Notes under the pieces: generated by a model
The model's input: only the letters and a program-made list of their open reading frames with translations
Told to the model about the DNA's origin: nothing
Databases searched by the model: none
Source of the DNA: Flammeovirgaceae bacterium
Lineage (GTDB): Bacteria > Bacteroidota > Bacteroidia > Cytophagales > Cyclobacteriaceae
Length of the DNA: 58,592 bases
Direction of reading: 5' to 3'
Assembly: GCA_021298355.1 (NCBI GenBank)
Contig: JAJTEH010000020.1
Span: 1 to 58,592 of the forward strand
Made by a program: the position numbers and the translations under genes
Shown: positions 29,853 through 37,102 of the stretch, piece by piece
Layout: the number at the start of each line of letters is the position of its first letter
How positions within the stretch are numbered: position 1 is the first letter of the stretch

Positions 29853-30617
29853 CTATCGCCTGCTGACATATTTTTTCATTATCAAGAGAGTTAATGATAA
29901 AAGAAGAAATATGATGGCTGGGATAACATCTGTATAAAAAGAACTCGCTTTGGAAAGAAAGTTATGTAAAGGAGAAATCTCATCTGTTCCACTAACTAAT
30001 GTAGTAGTGAAATTCCATAGAAAATGAAAAATAACTGAAATCCATACATTTCCTGTCACCAAACGAAGTGTTCCACATAAAAAACCTAATGAAAATATGA
30101 ATAAACTATATATTGAAAACAAATTAACTCCAGTATGTATCAGAGTAAATAGAATAGTAGTTAAGGCTAATGACCAAAGTGCATTTGTCTTTTCTTCGAT
30201 TAACTTGAAATAGATACCACGGAAGAAAAATTCTTCTTTTAATCCACCGAGTAAGCCAAAATACAGAGCAACTTGTAGTATTAAAAACTTTTGGTCGCGA
30301 TTAAACTCACCTGATATTGAAAATCCTTGCCCAATCCAACTTATAAAAAAAATTGATAGAATACTGAATAGAGATATAATAGTATAACATAAAACAATTT
30401 CACTACTCAGTATATTCGTATTCAATCTCTTCAGCGTATCGAAAAACCTTGCTATAAAGAAAATGATAAATATAGAAACTAAGCTAAATAGTATTGAAAT
30501 ATGATGTTTGTATTCAATCAGCAAACTATCCGAAATTATGGATTGAATAAGTGCTAAGACTACATACAGAAAAAGATAGCGAATAAGAATACTTACTATT
30601 TCAAAAAACTTACCCAC
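29853..30617 (-). CDS. CPBP-family intramembrane metalloprotease
   Basis: The 254-residue protein has about seven to eight membrane helices and the motifs of the CPBP (CAAX prenyl protease 2/Abi) family: Glu128-Glu129 with Arg133 in KEEFFFRG, His161 in TLIHTGVN and His198 in VIFHFLWN. In characterised relatives the glutamates and histidines bind a catalytic zinc inside the membrane. Bacterial members act in peptide maturation, bacteriocin immunity or unknown roles. It follows the 183-residue lipoprotein gene after 22 bases on the same strand, so the two are probably co-transcribed; the lipoprotein could be a partner or substrate, but that is inference. Confidence 0.85.
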   Translation of the reverse strand: MGKFFEIVSILIRYLFLYVVLALIQSIISDSLLIEYKHHISILFSLVSIFIIFFIARFFDTLKRLNTNILSSEIVLCYTIISLFSILSIFFISWIGQGFSISGEFNRDQKFLILQVALYFGLLGGLKEEFFFRGIYFKLIEEKTNALWSLALTTILFTLIHTGVNLFSIYSLFIFSLGFLCGTLRLVTGNVWISVIFHFLWNFTTTLVSGTDEISPLHNFLSKASSFYTDVIPAIIFLLLSLTLLIMKKYVSRR

Positions 30618-30639
30618 TATCTTTTGTTTATGCAGTTAG

Positions 30640-31191
30640 TTAGTCAGAATTAATCTCAAAATAACAATTTTGGAAACAGGTACACCAACCAAAGAAATCG
30701 TTACAGACATAAGAAGGTCCGCACTTATCTCCATTATAAATAATATCAATATTCTTACACCCAATTTTCCATCCAGTGATCTTTCCGATTTTACTTGCAG
30801 GTTCTTGAATTGAAGGGCGGTATCTAAGAATTTTAGATGAAGTATATGTTCGGTCGTTTTCAATTAAATCAAACTGAACCCCGGTGTTGCTTAAAGAATA
30901 TCCAAAGTTTGTAGACATACCTTTTGGTGCGTCTAGATTTTCTTGTAAAGTTAACTCCATAACAGCGTAATATTCTCCTTCACTTAAATTTTGTTCTTTT
31001 AGATTTAAAAATTTAATTCCTTTACTATTTAAAACTTTAAACTTGATGGATTCAATTGTCGTACTGATTTCTGGTTCATAAAGATGTTCAGCATTAACCA
31101 TATCATCACTTAACTTCTCAACAGAAACTTCATTTTGATTATCAGAGCAACTTATCAAAAATACAAATGCAATAAAAAATAACTTCTTCAT
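30640..31191 (-). CDS. Unfamiliar lipoprotein with cysteine-rich C-terminus
   Basis: The 183-residue protein has a lipoprotein signal (MKKLFFIAFVFLISC, lipid-attached Cys at 15). I do not recognise the mature domain. Residues ~90-130 look like a beta-sandwich (YAVMELTLQENL). The last ~35 residues carry seven cysteines in CKN, KCGPSYVC, WCTCF and NC, suggesting disulfides outside the cytoplasm. The tail 'CGPSYVC' recalls 'CPYVC' near the end of the lipoprotein at 35217-35705. It is probably the first gene of a pair with the CPBP protease. The upstream region is long and AT-rich. Confidence 0.65.
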   Translation of the reverse strand: MKKLFFIAFVFLISCSDNQNEVSVEKLSDDMVNAEHLYEPEISTTIESIKFKVLNSKGIKFLNLKEQNLSEGEYYAVMELTLQENLDAPKGMSTNFGYSLSNTGVQFDLIENDRTYTSSKILRYRPSIQEPASKIGKITGWKIGCKNIDIIYNGDKCGPSYVCNDFFGWCTCFQNCYFEINSD

Positions 31192-31847
31192 ATTTTTTTT
31201 ATTATTTCAATAATGAACGCCATTACTAACGCCTAGTATTAACATTACTTTTGGATTCTAGGTTATCTCAAAAAAGAAGTAAGGAATTATTATGTTTTCT
31301 ATTTCATTTAAATCATATCAACTTAATTTTAGGTGAAATACTATTTTAAAACTAATTCATAAAACCTTTCCATTTTATTTGATGTATTAGTAAACAGAAT
31401 TTCAGTTAAAGAATATTTAGAGTTCTTTTATCGATGTTTTAAAATCAATATATATAATTAGCTATTCTAAAAATCATAACTTCATTCTTTTTGTTACTCA
31501 ACTTATTCTTTGGTTAATTCTTTTAATTTCCATACTCTATCAGCTTTTCGGGTAACGCTGTTAAGTTTTGAACAAATATTATTCACTTAACAAGATGAAT
31601 CTATTGCCTTAAAATCAATAATTCAAATTTATTAACAACTTTATATATAAAAACTTCACAAATAAACATAGAGCAACGTTATTAGCTCAATTAATATTTT
31701 AATTAGGTAAAAGTGCTTTTCATTTATACCAAATTAATTAATGTGAAAAGCTATTGATAAGATTTATTGTAACAGTAGAACTAATTCTTCTGAAGCAATA
31801 AGTGAGATTAAAATAGACAATTAAACATAACTCACCTTTTAAATAGA
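31192..31847. other. AT-rich gap without a gene
   Basis: This 656-base stretch has stops in all frames and no RNA gene I recognise. One possible hairpin lies near 31714-31751, with arms GCTTTTCA and TGAAAAGC and a 20-base AT-rich loop. It may hold the promoter of the lipoprotein/CPBP pair and the 3' end of the beta-barrel transcript. Confidence 0.4.
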
Positions 31848-32972
31848 CTAATACCACACCGTTAACCCTGTGGTTACCATCCACTCTTGTGTAACAGCAC
31901 GGTTTTCTCTGATAAATACTTTATCAGTTGAGGTGTAGTTTCTTATTTCGGTTCGCCATAAAAAATTATTGGCGATTTGGTAATCCCACCCGGCCGATGT
32001 GGAGACGGTTTTAAAACCTAACGTGGGTGATATACTTAGTGCCACCATTTCGTTTTCATCGTTAAAATATTCTACCCGGTAGGATACGGCATGTTTATCT
32101 GTAAGCTTATACCGTGCAATGGCATTTACTTGCCACCAATTTGCTGTTTGTAAATTATCGCGTTGTTGCCAGCCTATGTAAGCGCAGCTTGTCATGCTAA
32201 AGTTATTATTCACGTAAATGAAATAGAAATCTGAAAAGAAACGATACGACCAATCGGGGTTAACAGCAGAGCGTTCGTGCCCTGTGTAGGTATTCCAATT
32301 GAGTAACCAGTTGTTGTTGGGCCTGAATTCTATTTGTGTGCCGATGGCTTTGCCTTTGCTGCGTTCAGAGATTTCTTGCCAACCGTTTAACAAATAAAAA
32401 TTGAAATTAAATTTATCGTTGATGGGCATGCTGGTTTTTATTCCGGATAAATAATACGGCACATATTCAGGCGCTAACGATCGTGTAAAGGCCAGATGAT
32501 CTTTCGATATGGCACTTTCGTTGGTGTAAGGCGAACCGATTACACCGGCATCTATCCAAATATTTTTATTGGCAAAGGGTCTTACTCCTACACTGGCTTC
32601 TACTAAATTTTTAAGTGAACCTTCTTCGTTTGTATAGTTAGCATTAAGGTACGTACCAAAACCCGGAACAAAACGCGCACGCACGCGCGAAGCATTGTAC
32701 TTTACATCTACAAAAGCTAAGTTAATGTTTAACTCGTTGTGCTTGTGGTGAGATACAGCATAAGACCTGCTGTTATTTTGCGGAAGATTAAAATTAAAGA
32801 GATAGTATAAATCGATGTAGGCTTCTACTTTTACTTTGCCCTGGTACAGAAAATCGGTTGTATCCATAGTGGCGGTATTTACTACTTGTGCATACCCTTG
32901 TTTAGTATACACTAGTACACAAACGATAAAGGAAAAGTATAGGTTAATGCGCTTAAAGCAATTACGAAGCAT
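31848..32972 (-). CDS. Outer-membrane beta-barrel protein (OmpL-like, BBP2 type)
   Basis: I chose the ATG at 32972 rather than an in-frame one 12 codons upstream, because it puts a signal peptide at the start (MLRNCFKRINLYFSFIVCVL, cleaved after GYAQ), giving 374 residues. The mature part shows alternating amphipathic strands ending in aromatic residues, with a C-terminal strand TTGLTVWY and an opening KVEAYIDLYYLFNFN that fits the 'putative beta-barrel porin-2' family. It probably forms an outer-membrane channel; substrate unknown. The signalling operon ends 120 bases upstream on the same strand, so joint transcription or control by that regulator is possible but not shown. Confidence 0.75.
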   Translation of the reverse strand: MLRNCFKRINLYFSFIVCVLVYTKQGYAQVVNTATMDTTDFLYQGKVKVEAYIDLYYLFNFNLPQNNSRSYAVSHHKHNELNINLAFVDVKYNASRVRARFVPGFGTYLNANYTNEEGSLKNLVEASVGVRPFANKNIWIDAGVIGSPYTNESAISKDHLAFTRSLAPEYVPYYLSGIKTSMPINDKFNFNFYLLNGWQEISERSKGKAIGTQIEFRPNNNWLLNWNTYTGHERSAVNPDWSYRFFSDFYFIYVNNNFSMTSCAYIGWQQRDNLQTANWWQVNAIARYKLTDKHAVSYRVEYFNDENEMVALSISPTLGFKTVSTSAGWDYQIANNFLWRTEIRNYTSTDKVFIRENRAVTQEWMVTTGLTVWY

Positions 32973-33091
32973 AGTGTATTTGTGCTTAGGATAAACAAAG
33001 TTGCGCAATTAAAGCGGCAATAAAAAAGTGTACAGGCACAACTTTGGCCATTGCGTGCTAGCGGCATGGCATTGGCGCCAGAGCTGCACAT

Positions 33092-33781
33092 TCAATTACC
33101 GGGTTTCTTGCTTTTTCCTTTTAATGCCTTACGCTCTTCTAATTTATAAAGGCCATTTTCTATAGCATATTTTACTATGCCTACATTAGAGCGAACGTTT
33201 AATTTCCGCAAGAGATTTTCGCGGTGGTTAAAGTATGTATTGCGCGACATCTTTAATTGTGCAGCAATTTCGAGGTGTGTCATTTCATCGCAAATGCAGA
33301 GGAGTACTTCTGTTTCGCGTTGGGTTAGTTCGCTTCCTGCGCGTCTGTCGCGGGTGAGGAAGGGTAACTTTAAAGCTTTTTCTACCAGTGAATTAACGTA
33401 CACGTTGGTATCGATTATAGAGTAGATGGCATGTTCTACTTCGGCAGGGTCAGAATCTTTGTGCAGGAAACCGTGTACGCCTATATCCATTAAATCGTGT
33501 ATTAGGCTGGCATCGGTATGCATAGAGAGAATTAGAATTTTAACTTCGGGCATGCGTTTGGCAAAATACCGTGCTGTAGTAAGGCCGCCCCATATTGGCA
33601 TTTCTAAATCGAGAATAATGATATCGGGTTTCTGACTTTCTGCTATGCGCGCCAACTCTTTGCCATTGGCGGCTTCTTTTACAATGCCTACTCGCTTAAA
33701 TGTTTTCAATAAACGGATCATCGATACGCGCACAAAGGTGTGATCGTCTGCAATGTATACGCTTATTTTTTTTTCAATCAT
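33092..33781 (-). CDS. NarL/LuxR-type response regulator
   Basis: The 229-residue protein has a receiver domain (residues 5-122; acidic pair Asp12-Asp13, phospho-acceptor Asp58 in IILDLEMP, Lys108 in FLHKDSD) and a LuxR-type helix-turn-helix (~152-212; LTQRETEVLLCICDEMTHLE). It overlaps the upstream histidine kinase gene by eight bases, so the two are translationally coupled and form a two-component pair. Its targets are unknown. The basic tail (KALKGKSKKPGN) is short and not part of a recognised domain. Confidence 0.92.
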   Translation of the reverse strand: MIEKKISVYIADDHTFVRVSMIRLLKTFKRVGIVKEAANGKELARIAESQKPDIIILDLEMPIWGGLTTARYFAKRMPEVKILILSMHTDASLIHDLMDIGVHGFLHKDSDPAEVEHAIYSIIDTNVYVNSLVEKALKLPFLTRDRRAGSELTQRETEVLLCICDEMTHLEIAAQLKMSRNTYFNHRENLLRKLNVRSNVGIVKYAIENGLYKLEERKALKGKSKKPGN

Positions 33782-34580
33782 AATACGAAGAGTCTGTATA
33801 CTTAACCATTAAGCGTGCCTGTGTGCCGGGCATTCCTGTGTTGCTTCGTATGGTTAGAAAGGCGTTTAAGTGCCGGGCACGTTGCCGCATGTTCCATATA
33901 CCTAGTCCGTTGTTTGCTTCGCGGTCGTCAAAGCCGGTTCCATAATCGGTTACAACAATTAGTAAAGAGTTTACCTGCCACTCGCAATGTACCGATATGT
34001 TTATGGATTTAGAGTGCTTGGCTGCATTGTGTACTAACTCTTGCACGATTCTAAAAACCTGTAGGGCGCGTTCATCGGCCCAATTGAAGCGATTTCCTAT
34101 TTCAGAAAATTCTATTTCGCATCCGTAGCGTTGTGTTCTGAAACACAAATCGAACAGGCTTTCGGAAAGGCCGGAGTTTTTAAACGATACGGGGGTTAAA
34201 TCTAAGATGGTTTCTTTAACAGAACTTAAGCCCATTTGCATGCCGCGTTCTATTTCGCTTCGTAGCCTTTCTGCTTCGGCTTTGGGCAACAGGTATTCTT
34301 TTAGGAGTATGGCATTAACGCGCGAGCTAAAAAAGAGTGCACCCAGAGAATCGTGCAGATCGGCTGCTATTCTTTCGCGGAATACTTCCTGGTTTTTTAA
34401 GTCGAGCGCGCTCATTTCGCGTTCGTGGTTTAACTCGGTTTCGCGTATGGTTAAGGTGCGCATAGCCCAACGGTAGTTTAGTTTATAGGCCATGCCTACA
34501 AACCAGGCTACGATTATAATAGAGGAGATGGTTCCTACTAAAATATAATTGAGGAATGAATACTCTTGCATTGCTTCCAT
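33774..34580 (-). CDS. NarL-family sensor histidine kinase
   Basis: The 268-residue kinase has one N-terminal membrane helix (~residues 10-32), a short coiled linker, a HisKA_3 dimerisation domain with phospho-acceptor His76 (ERIAADLHDSLGALFFSSRV) and an ATPase domain with HNAAKHSK, DYGTGFDD and GLGIWNMRQRA. It has no periplasmic or cytoplasmic sensor domain, so the signal must come from a partner. The overlapping upstream gene encodes a polytopic membrane protein that could supply it. The gene overlaps the regulator gene by 8 bases and the membrane protein gene by 43 (34 if the ATG at 34571 is used). Confidence 0.9.
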   Translation of the reverse strand: MEAMQEYSFLNYILVGTISSIIIVAWFVGMAYKLNYRWAMRTLTIRETELNHEREMSALDLKNQEVFRERIAADLHDSLGALFFSSRVNAILLKEYLLPKAEAERLRSEIERGMQMGLSSVKETILDLTPVSFKNSGLSESLFDLCFRTQRYGCEIEFSEIGNRFNWADERALQVFRIVQELVHNAAKHSKSINISVHCEWQVNSLLIVVTDYGTGFDDREANNGLGIWNMRQRARHLNAFLTIRSNTGMPGTQARLMVKYTDSSYYD

Positions 34581-35209
34581 AAGGCTACTGTTAGTAAACT
34601 GTTTTTTACGATGTTCATGCTGTTATGAAACAACCAGTTTGCTTGTTGGTTGTTCATAGCGCTTAGTTTAATTAAGAAGTTATTGAACAGAAAAGGATAA
34701 AGATTACTTCCCAAATACAACACCATGCCCATGCTTACCCAGTAGAGAGGGTAGTCGAAATAATCGACTACGCTCAGCTCTGAACTTATTTTGTTTAAAA
34801 TAATGATGATATAAAAGATAAGTAAGAAACTTCCGAGGTATACTGTTGCCGAGTTAAGTTGATGTGGCCCCTGTAACCAATTTAAGTTTACTATATAAAA
34901 AGTAATAAAAAGAATGGCGATTGATATAATGATTTTACGATTATAAATTTTTACATACAGATAAAATACAAGGATGAAGAAAAGCCCGAAATAAATATTA
35001 ATAATTAACCACGTAGGAATAGCATGTATAACCAAATACAAACCTATTGAATCAAGTGCAAATGAAACAAGGGCGATGATTAGAATTATAGTTGTGAATG
35101 ATTGTACAAAGATTTCTTTTCGCAATCTTTTTATACACAGACAAACTAGTATCGGTAGAAGTGCCGAAAGATAACTTGCAAAAGATAGAATCTGTAATAC
35201 GCTTGACAT
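34538..35209 (-). CDS. Polytopic membrane protein of a signalling operon
   Basis: The 223-residue protein has about seven hydrophobic helices (near 5-25, 35-58, 64-86, 93-111, 120-140, 153-172 and 195-212). I do not recognise a family. The small size, seven helices and position between a lipoprotein and a sensor-less kinase suggest it is the membrane sensor or an adaptor. Its 3' end overlaps the kinase gene by 43 bases, an unusually long overlap that suggests tight coupling. It starts seven bases after the stop of the lipoprotein gene. Confidence 0.7.
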   Translation of the reverse strand: MSSVLQILSFASYLSALLPILVCLCIKRLRKEIFVQSFTTIILIIALVSFALDSIGLYLVIHAIPTWLIINIYFGLFFILVFYLYVKIYNRKIIISIAILFITFYIVNLNWLQGPHQLNSATVYLGSFLLIFYIIIILNKISSELSVVDYFDYPLYWVSMGMVLYLGSNLYPFLFNNFLIKLSAMNNQQANWLFHNSMNIVKNSLLTVALWKQCKSIHSSIIF

Positions 35210-35216
35210 ATAAATA

Positions 35217-35705
35217 TTATTCTTCTAAGGCATTAGGCCACCCAGGGCAAACATATGGGCAACCAAACGTTGCATCTAACAGCATGTACTCTACTCCTTT
35301 TGTCTTTGCTTTTTCTGAAGGCAATAAGTCGTTGCCTTGTGCATCTACGGCTACATAAAATATTTGGCGGTTGCCGTCATCGTCTAACGCATAGTATAAG
35401 CGCAGGCCTACAGCACCGGGTTGATCTAGCAGTTTGCGCACGAGATCTCCGCCACTATAATGCGCGTATGTTCCTTCGGGGTTTTTCTCGCGCCAGTTTT
35501 TTTTCCAGCGTTTGGCTTGTTCTATACTTATGGGTGCGCCTTCGCTGCCATCGAACAGGTTGCCATTGGCAAGCCTTGCTTTTGTTTGGGCGGGTTGTGT
35601 TGTGTTTACTGCGTTATTTTTTTGTTCGGGCTCGCTGTTTTCTGTGCATGATAAAAGGGCGGCTACTGCCATTGCAGAAACGAGGGTTAGTACTTTGTTT
35701 TTCAT
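35217..35705 (-). CDS. Lipoprotein leading the signalling operon
   Basis: The 162-residue protein has a lipoprotein signal (MKNKVLTLVSAMAVAALLSC, lipid Cys at 20), a Gln/Asn/Thr-rich linker, and a mature region of about 110 residues with SIEQAKRWKKNWREKNPEGT and YYALDDDGNRQIFYVAVDAQ. Near the C-terminus is GCPYVCPGW, a CxxxC pair. I recognise no family. It is the first of four closely spaced genes (gap of 7, then overlaps of 43 and 8 bases) with the membrane protein, kinase and regulator, so it is a good candidate for the extracytoplasmic sensing or binding part. Confidence 0.75.
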   Translation of the reverse strand: MKNKVLTLVSAMAVAALLSCTENSEPEQKNNAVNTTQPAQTKARLANGNLFDGSEGAPISIEQAKRWKKNWREKNPEGTYAHYSGGDLVRKLLDQPGAVGLRLYYALDDDGNRQIFYVAVDAQGNDLLPSEKAKTKGVEYMLLDATFGCPYVCPGWPNALEE

Positions 35706-36135
35706 AGTGTTTTGTTTTTATGTGATGGCGTAAAAATGAAAACACTTTGAATTGGTTTACAAATTAGTGTAGTACTTAGTGCTATGAATTTGGAAATATT
35801 TTTTTAGGATATTGTAATTCGTTTATAGTGTGTTGTAATATGTTCTTTTAGAATTTTTGTTTGCTGGTGTTTTAAGTTTGATGTGGGTTGTTTTTTGTGC
35901 TATACCGGGCTTGTTGGGGAGAGCATTTTGTTTTATTTCTGCGTTGGCTAGCTGGCCGTAAGAGACGTAATTAGCACGTAGTACGTATGGAAATCGCTAC
36001 TCTTATCTGGCACAGAAGTTACTTCCGTGCCACCAATGTTTAACTATGTATTTCACTTTTACCGTACACATGCATTTGGTACTCGGTACGGACAAACCGC
36101 CCACTTTCTAACACACAACATCCGCGCTAGTTGGG
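35706..36135. other. Non-coding leader region before the minisatellite
   Basis: It contains the promoter region of the signalling operon and no gene that I can support. Base composition changes around 35940 from AT-rich to more mixed DNA, including GTAC/ACGT-rich bits (36 bases around 35972) and the palindrome at 36008-36032. Confidence 0.4.
36008..36032. repeat. 25-base imperfect palindrome
   Basis: Arms TGGCACAGAAGT and ACTTCCGTGCCA pair at 11 of 12 positions around one central T. It has no T-run and lies about 300 bases upstream of the operon start, so it is not an obvious terminator. It could be a protein-binding site or a member of a dispersed palindrome family. Confidence 0.6.
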
Positions 36136-36513
36136 TGGAATATCTTCTAGCGAGGTGCGAGAATCTTCCAGCAAGGTGCAAGAATCTTCCAGCTAGGTGC
36201 GAGAATCTTCCAGCGTGGTACGAGAATCTTCCAGCGAGGTGCGAGAATCTTCCAGCAAGGTGCGAGAATCTTCCAGCGTGGTGCAAGAATCTTCCAGCGA
36301 GGTGCGAGAATCTTCCAGCGAGGTGCGAGAATCTTCCAGCGAGGTACGAGAATCTTCCAGCGAGGTGCGAGAATCTTCCAGCGAGGTGCGAGAATCTTCC
36401 AGCGAGGTGCTATCTGCAAGCTCCAAGGTGCGAATATCTTCGAGCGAGGTGCTCTCTGCAAACTCCGAGGAGCGAATATCTTCGAGCGAGGTGCTCTCTG
36501 CAAACTCCGAGGT
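36136..36513. repeat. Minisatellite: 18 tandem 21-base units
   Basis: Eighteen units of exactly 21 bases fill 378 bases. Twelve central units from 36157 are variants of a core GAGAATCTTCCAGCG; substitutions among them fall only at four unit positions (1, 3, 17 and 18). The first unit and the units at 36430 and 36472 are a variant (GAATATCTTCGAGCG or similar), and those at 36409, 36451 and 36493 are a second type (CTCTGCAAACTCCGAGG). The consensus has no stop codon in any of six frames, giving overlapping open frames with 7-residue repeats such as RESSSEV (+) and TSLEDSR (-); a G-to-T change in the unit at 36178 adds a stop to those two frames. I do not call a gene here. Confidence 0.9.
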
Positions 36514-36584
36514 GCGTACATTTTTACTCGGGGTTGGCAAAAGTAAGCTCGTGCTGGTTTGGAAGGGAATGAAATCTGTATAAC

Positions 36585-36622
36585 AAAAATGGTCGTTGAT
36601 AACACCAACCATAAGCAAATAC
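36585..36622. repeat. Terminator-like repeat, copy 3
   Basis: The stretch AAAATGGTCG...CCATAAG matches the A2M terminator at 39937-39972 with a few changes. Arms ATGGTCGTTG and CACCAACCAT pair imperfectly around ATAA, and on the minus strand a T-run follows. It starts about ten bases after the stop codon of the 103-residue gene, so it probably acts as its terminator. Confidence 0.6.
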
Positions 36623-36623
36623 G

Positions 36624-36935
36624 TCACCTCACAAAAGATGGAAGGATTAACGTGACAATTGTTATTATTATAAAGAACGAAAAACCCCAAACTGAAACTT
36701 TGTATTGATAATTTCTTTCCTCTCTCTTTATGTGGCTCATAATTGTCAGCACTACTCCAGCTATTAAAAATACCCCTCCAAGTATTCCTTCTAAACTAAT
36801 TAGTAACGCCACTTGAGAATTGTCCGCAAGCGTATTCATGTTAATGGTTTGATAGAATACAACTCCATTAATAACGACTAAGTAGATAAGGAGTCGAAAT
36901 GACCATTGTTTATAATTTGTCGTCTTTTTTTCCAT
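36624..36935 (-). CDS. Small three-helix membrane protein
   Basis: The 103-residue protein has three hydrophobic helices (near 14-32, 43-66 and 80-100) between charged ends (MEKKTTNYKQ, HIKREERNYQYK). I recognise no family. It lies in an accessory-looking stretch between repeats: a terminator-like repeat follows it and an attC-like inverted repeat precedes it. Function unknown. Confidence 0.6.
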   Translation of the reverse strand: MEKKTTNYKQWSFRLLIYLVVINGVVFYQTINMNTLADNSQVALLISLEGILGGVFLIAGVVLTIMSHIKREERNYQYKVSVWGFSFFIIITIVTLILPSFVR

Positions 36936-36965
36936 TGATTATTGTCGGGTTGTCGGGTTTGAGCA

Positions 36966-37102
36966 CATTAGCGGCAACGGATTGCAGCTACCCGAAGGGC
37001 GGGCAATTCACCGCAATGTTGATTTAAAGCACAAAAGTTCCTGTTACCACAAATTTGTCTTTGGAACATGAAACCTCGCCTTTTGGGTAGTTGCTGTTAG
37101 TG
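36966..37102. repeat. Long imperfect inverted repeat with attC-like layout
   Basis: Outer arms CATTAGCGGCAAC (36966-36978) and GTTGCTGTTAGTG (37090-37102) pair at 10 of 13 positions; inner arms TACCCGAAGGGCG (36989-37001) and CGCCTTTTGGGTA (37077-37089) pair at 11 of 13. The left side has ten extra bases between the arms, the right side none. The ends overlap the stop codon of the 366-residue gene. Two paired blocks, an unpaired offset, a 75-base interior and a position right at a gene's 3' end are features of integron attC sites, but the GTTRRRY core is not fully matched and no integrase gene is in the window. Confidence 0.55.

Noticed and set aside
36136-36513. Possible CRISPR array
   Set aside because: The units are contiguous 21-mers without unique spacers, and there are no cas genes in the window.
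36027-36690. Long overlapping open frames on both strands across the minisatellite
   Set aside because: They follow from a 21-base unit without stop codons. No frame shows an excess of silent changes, two are broken by the unit at 36178, and none has a plausible leader or partner domain.
37090-37102. Definite integron attC site
   Set aside because: The core differs from GTTRRRY, no integrase is present, and only one clear copy is seen, so I keep it as attC-like only.
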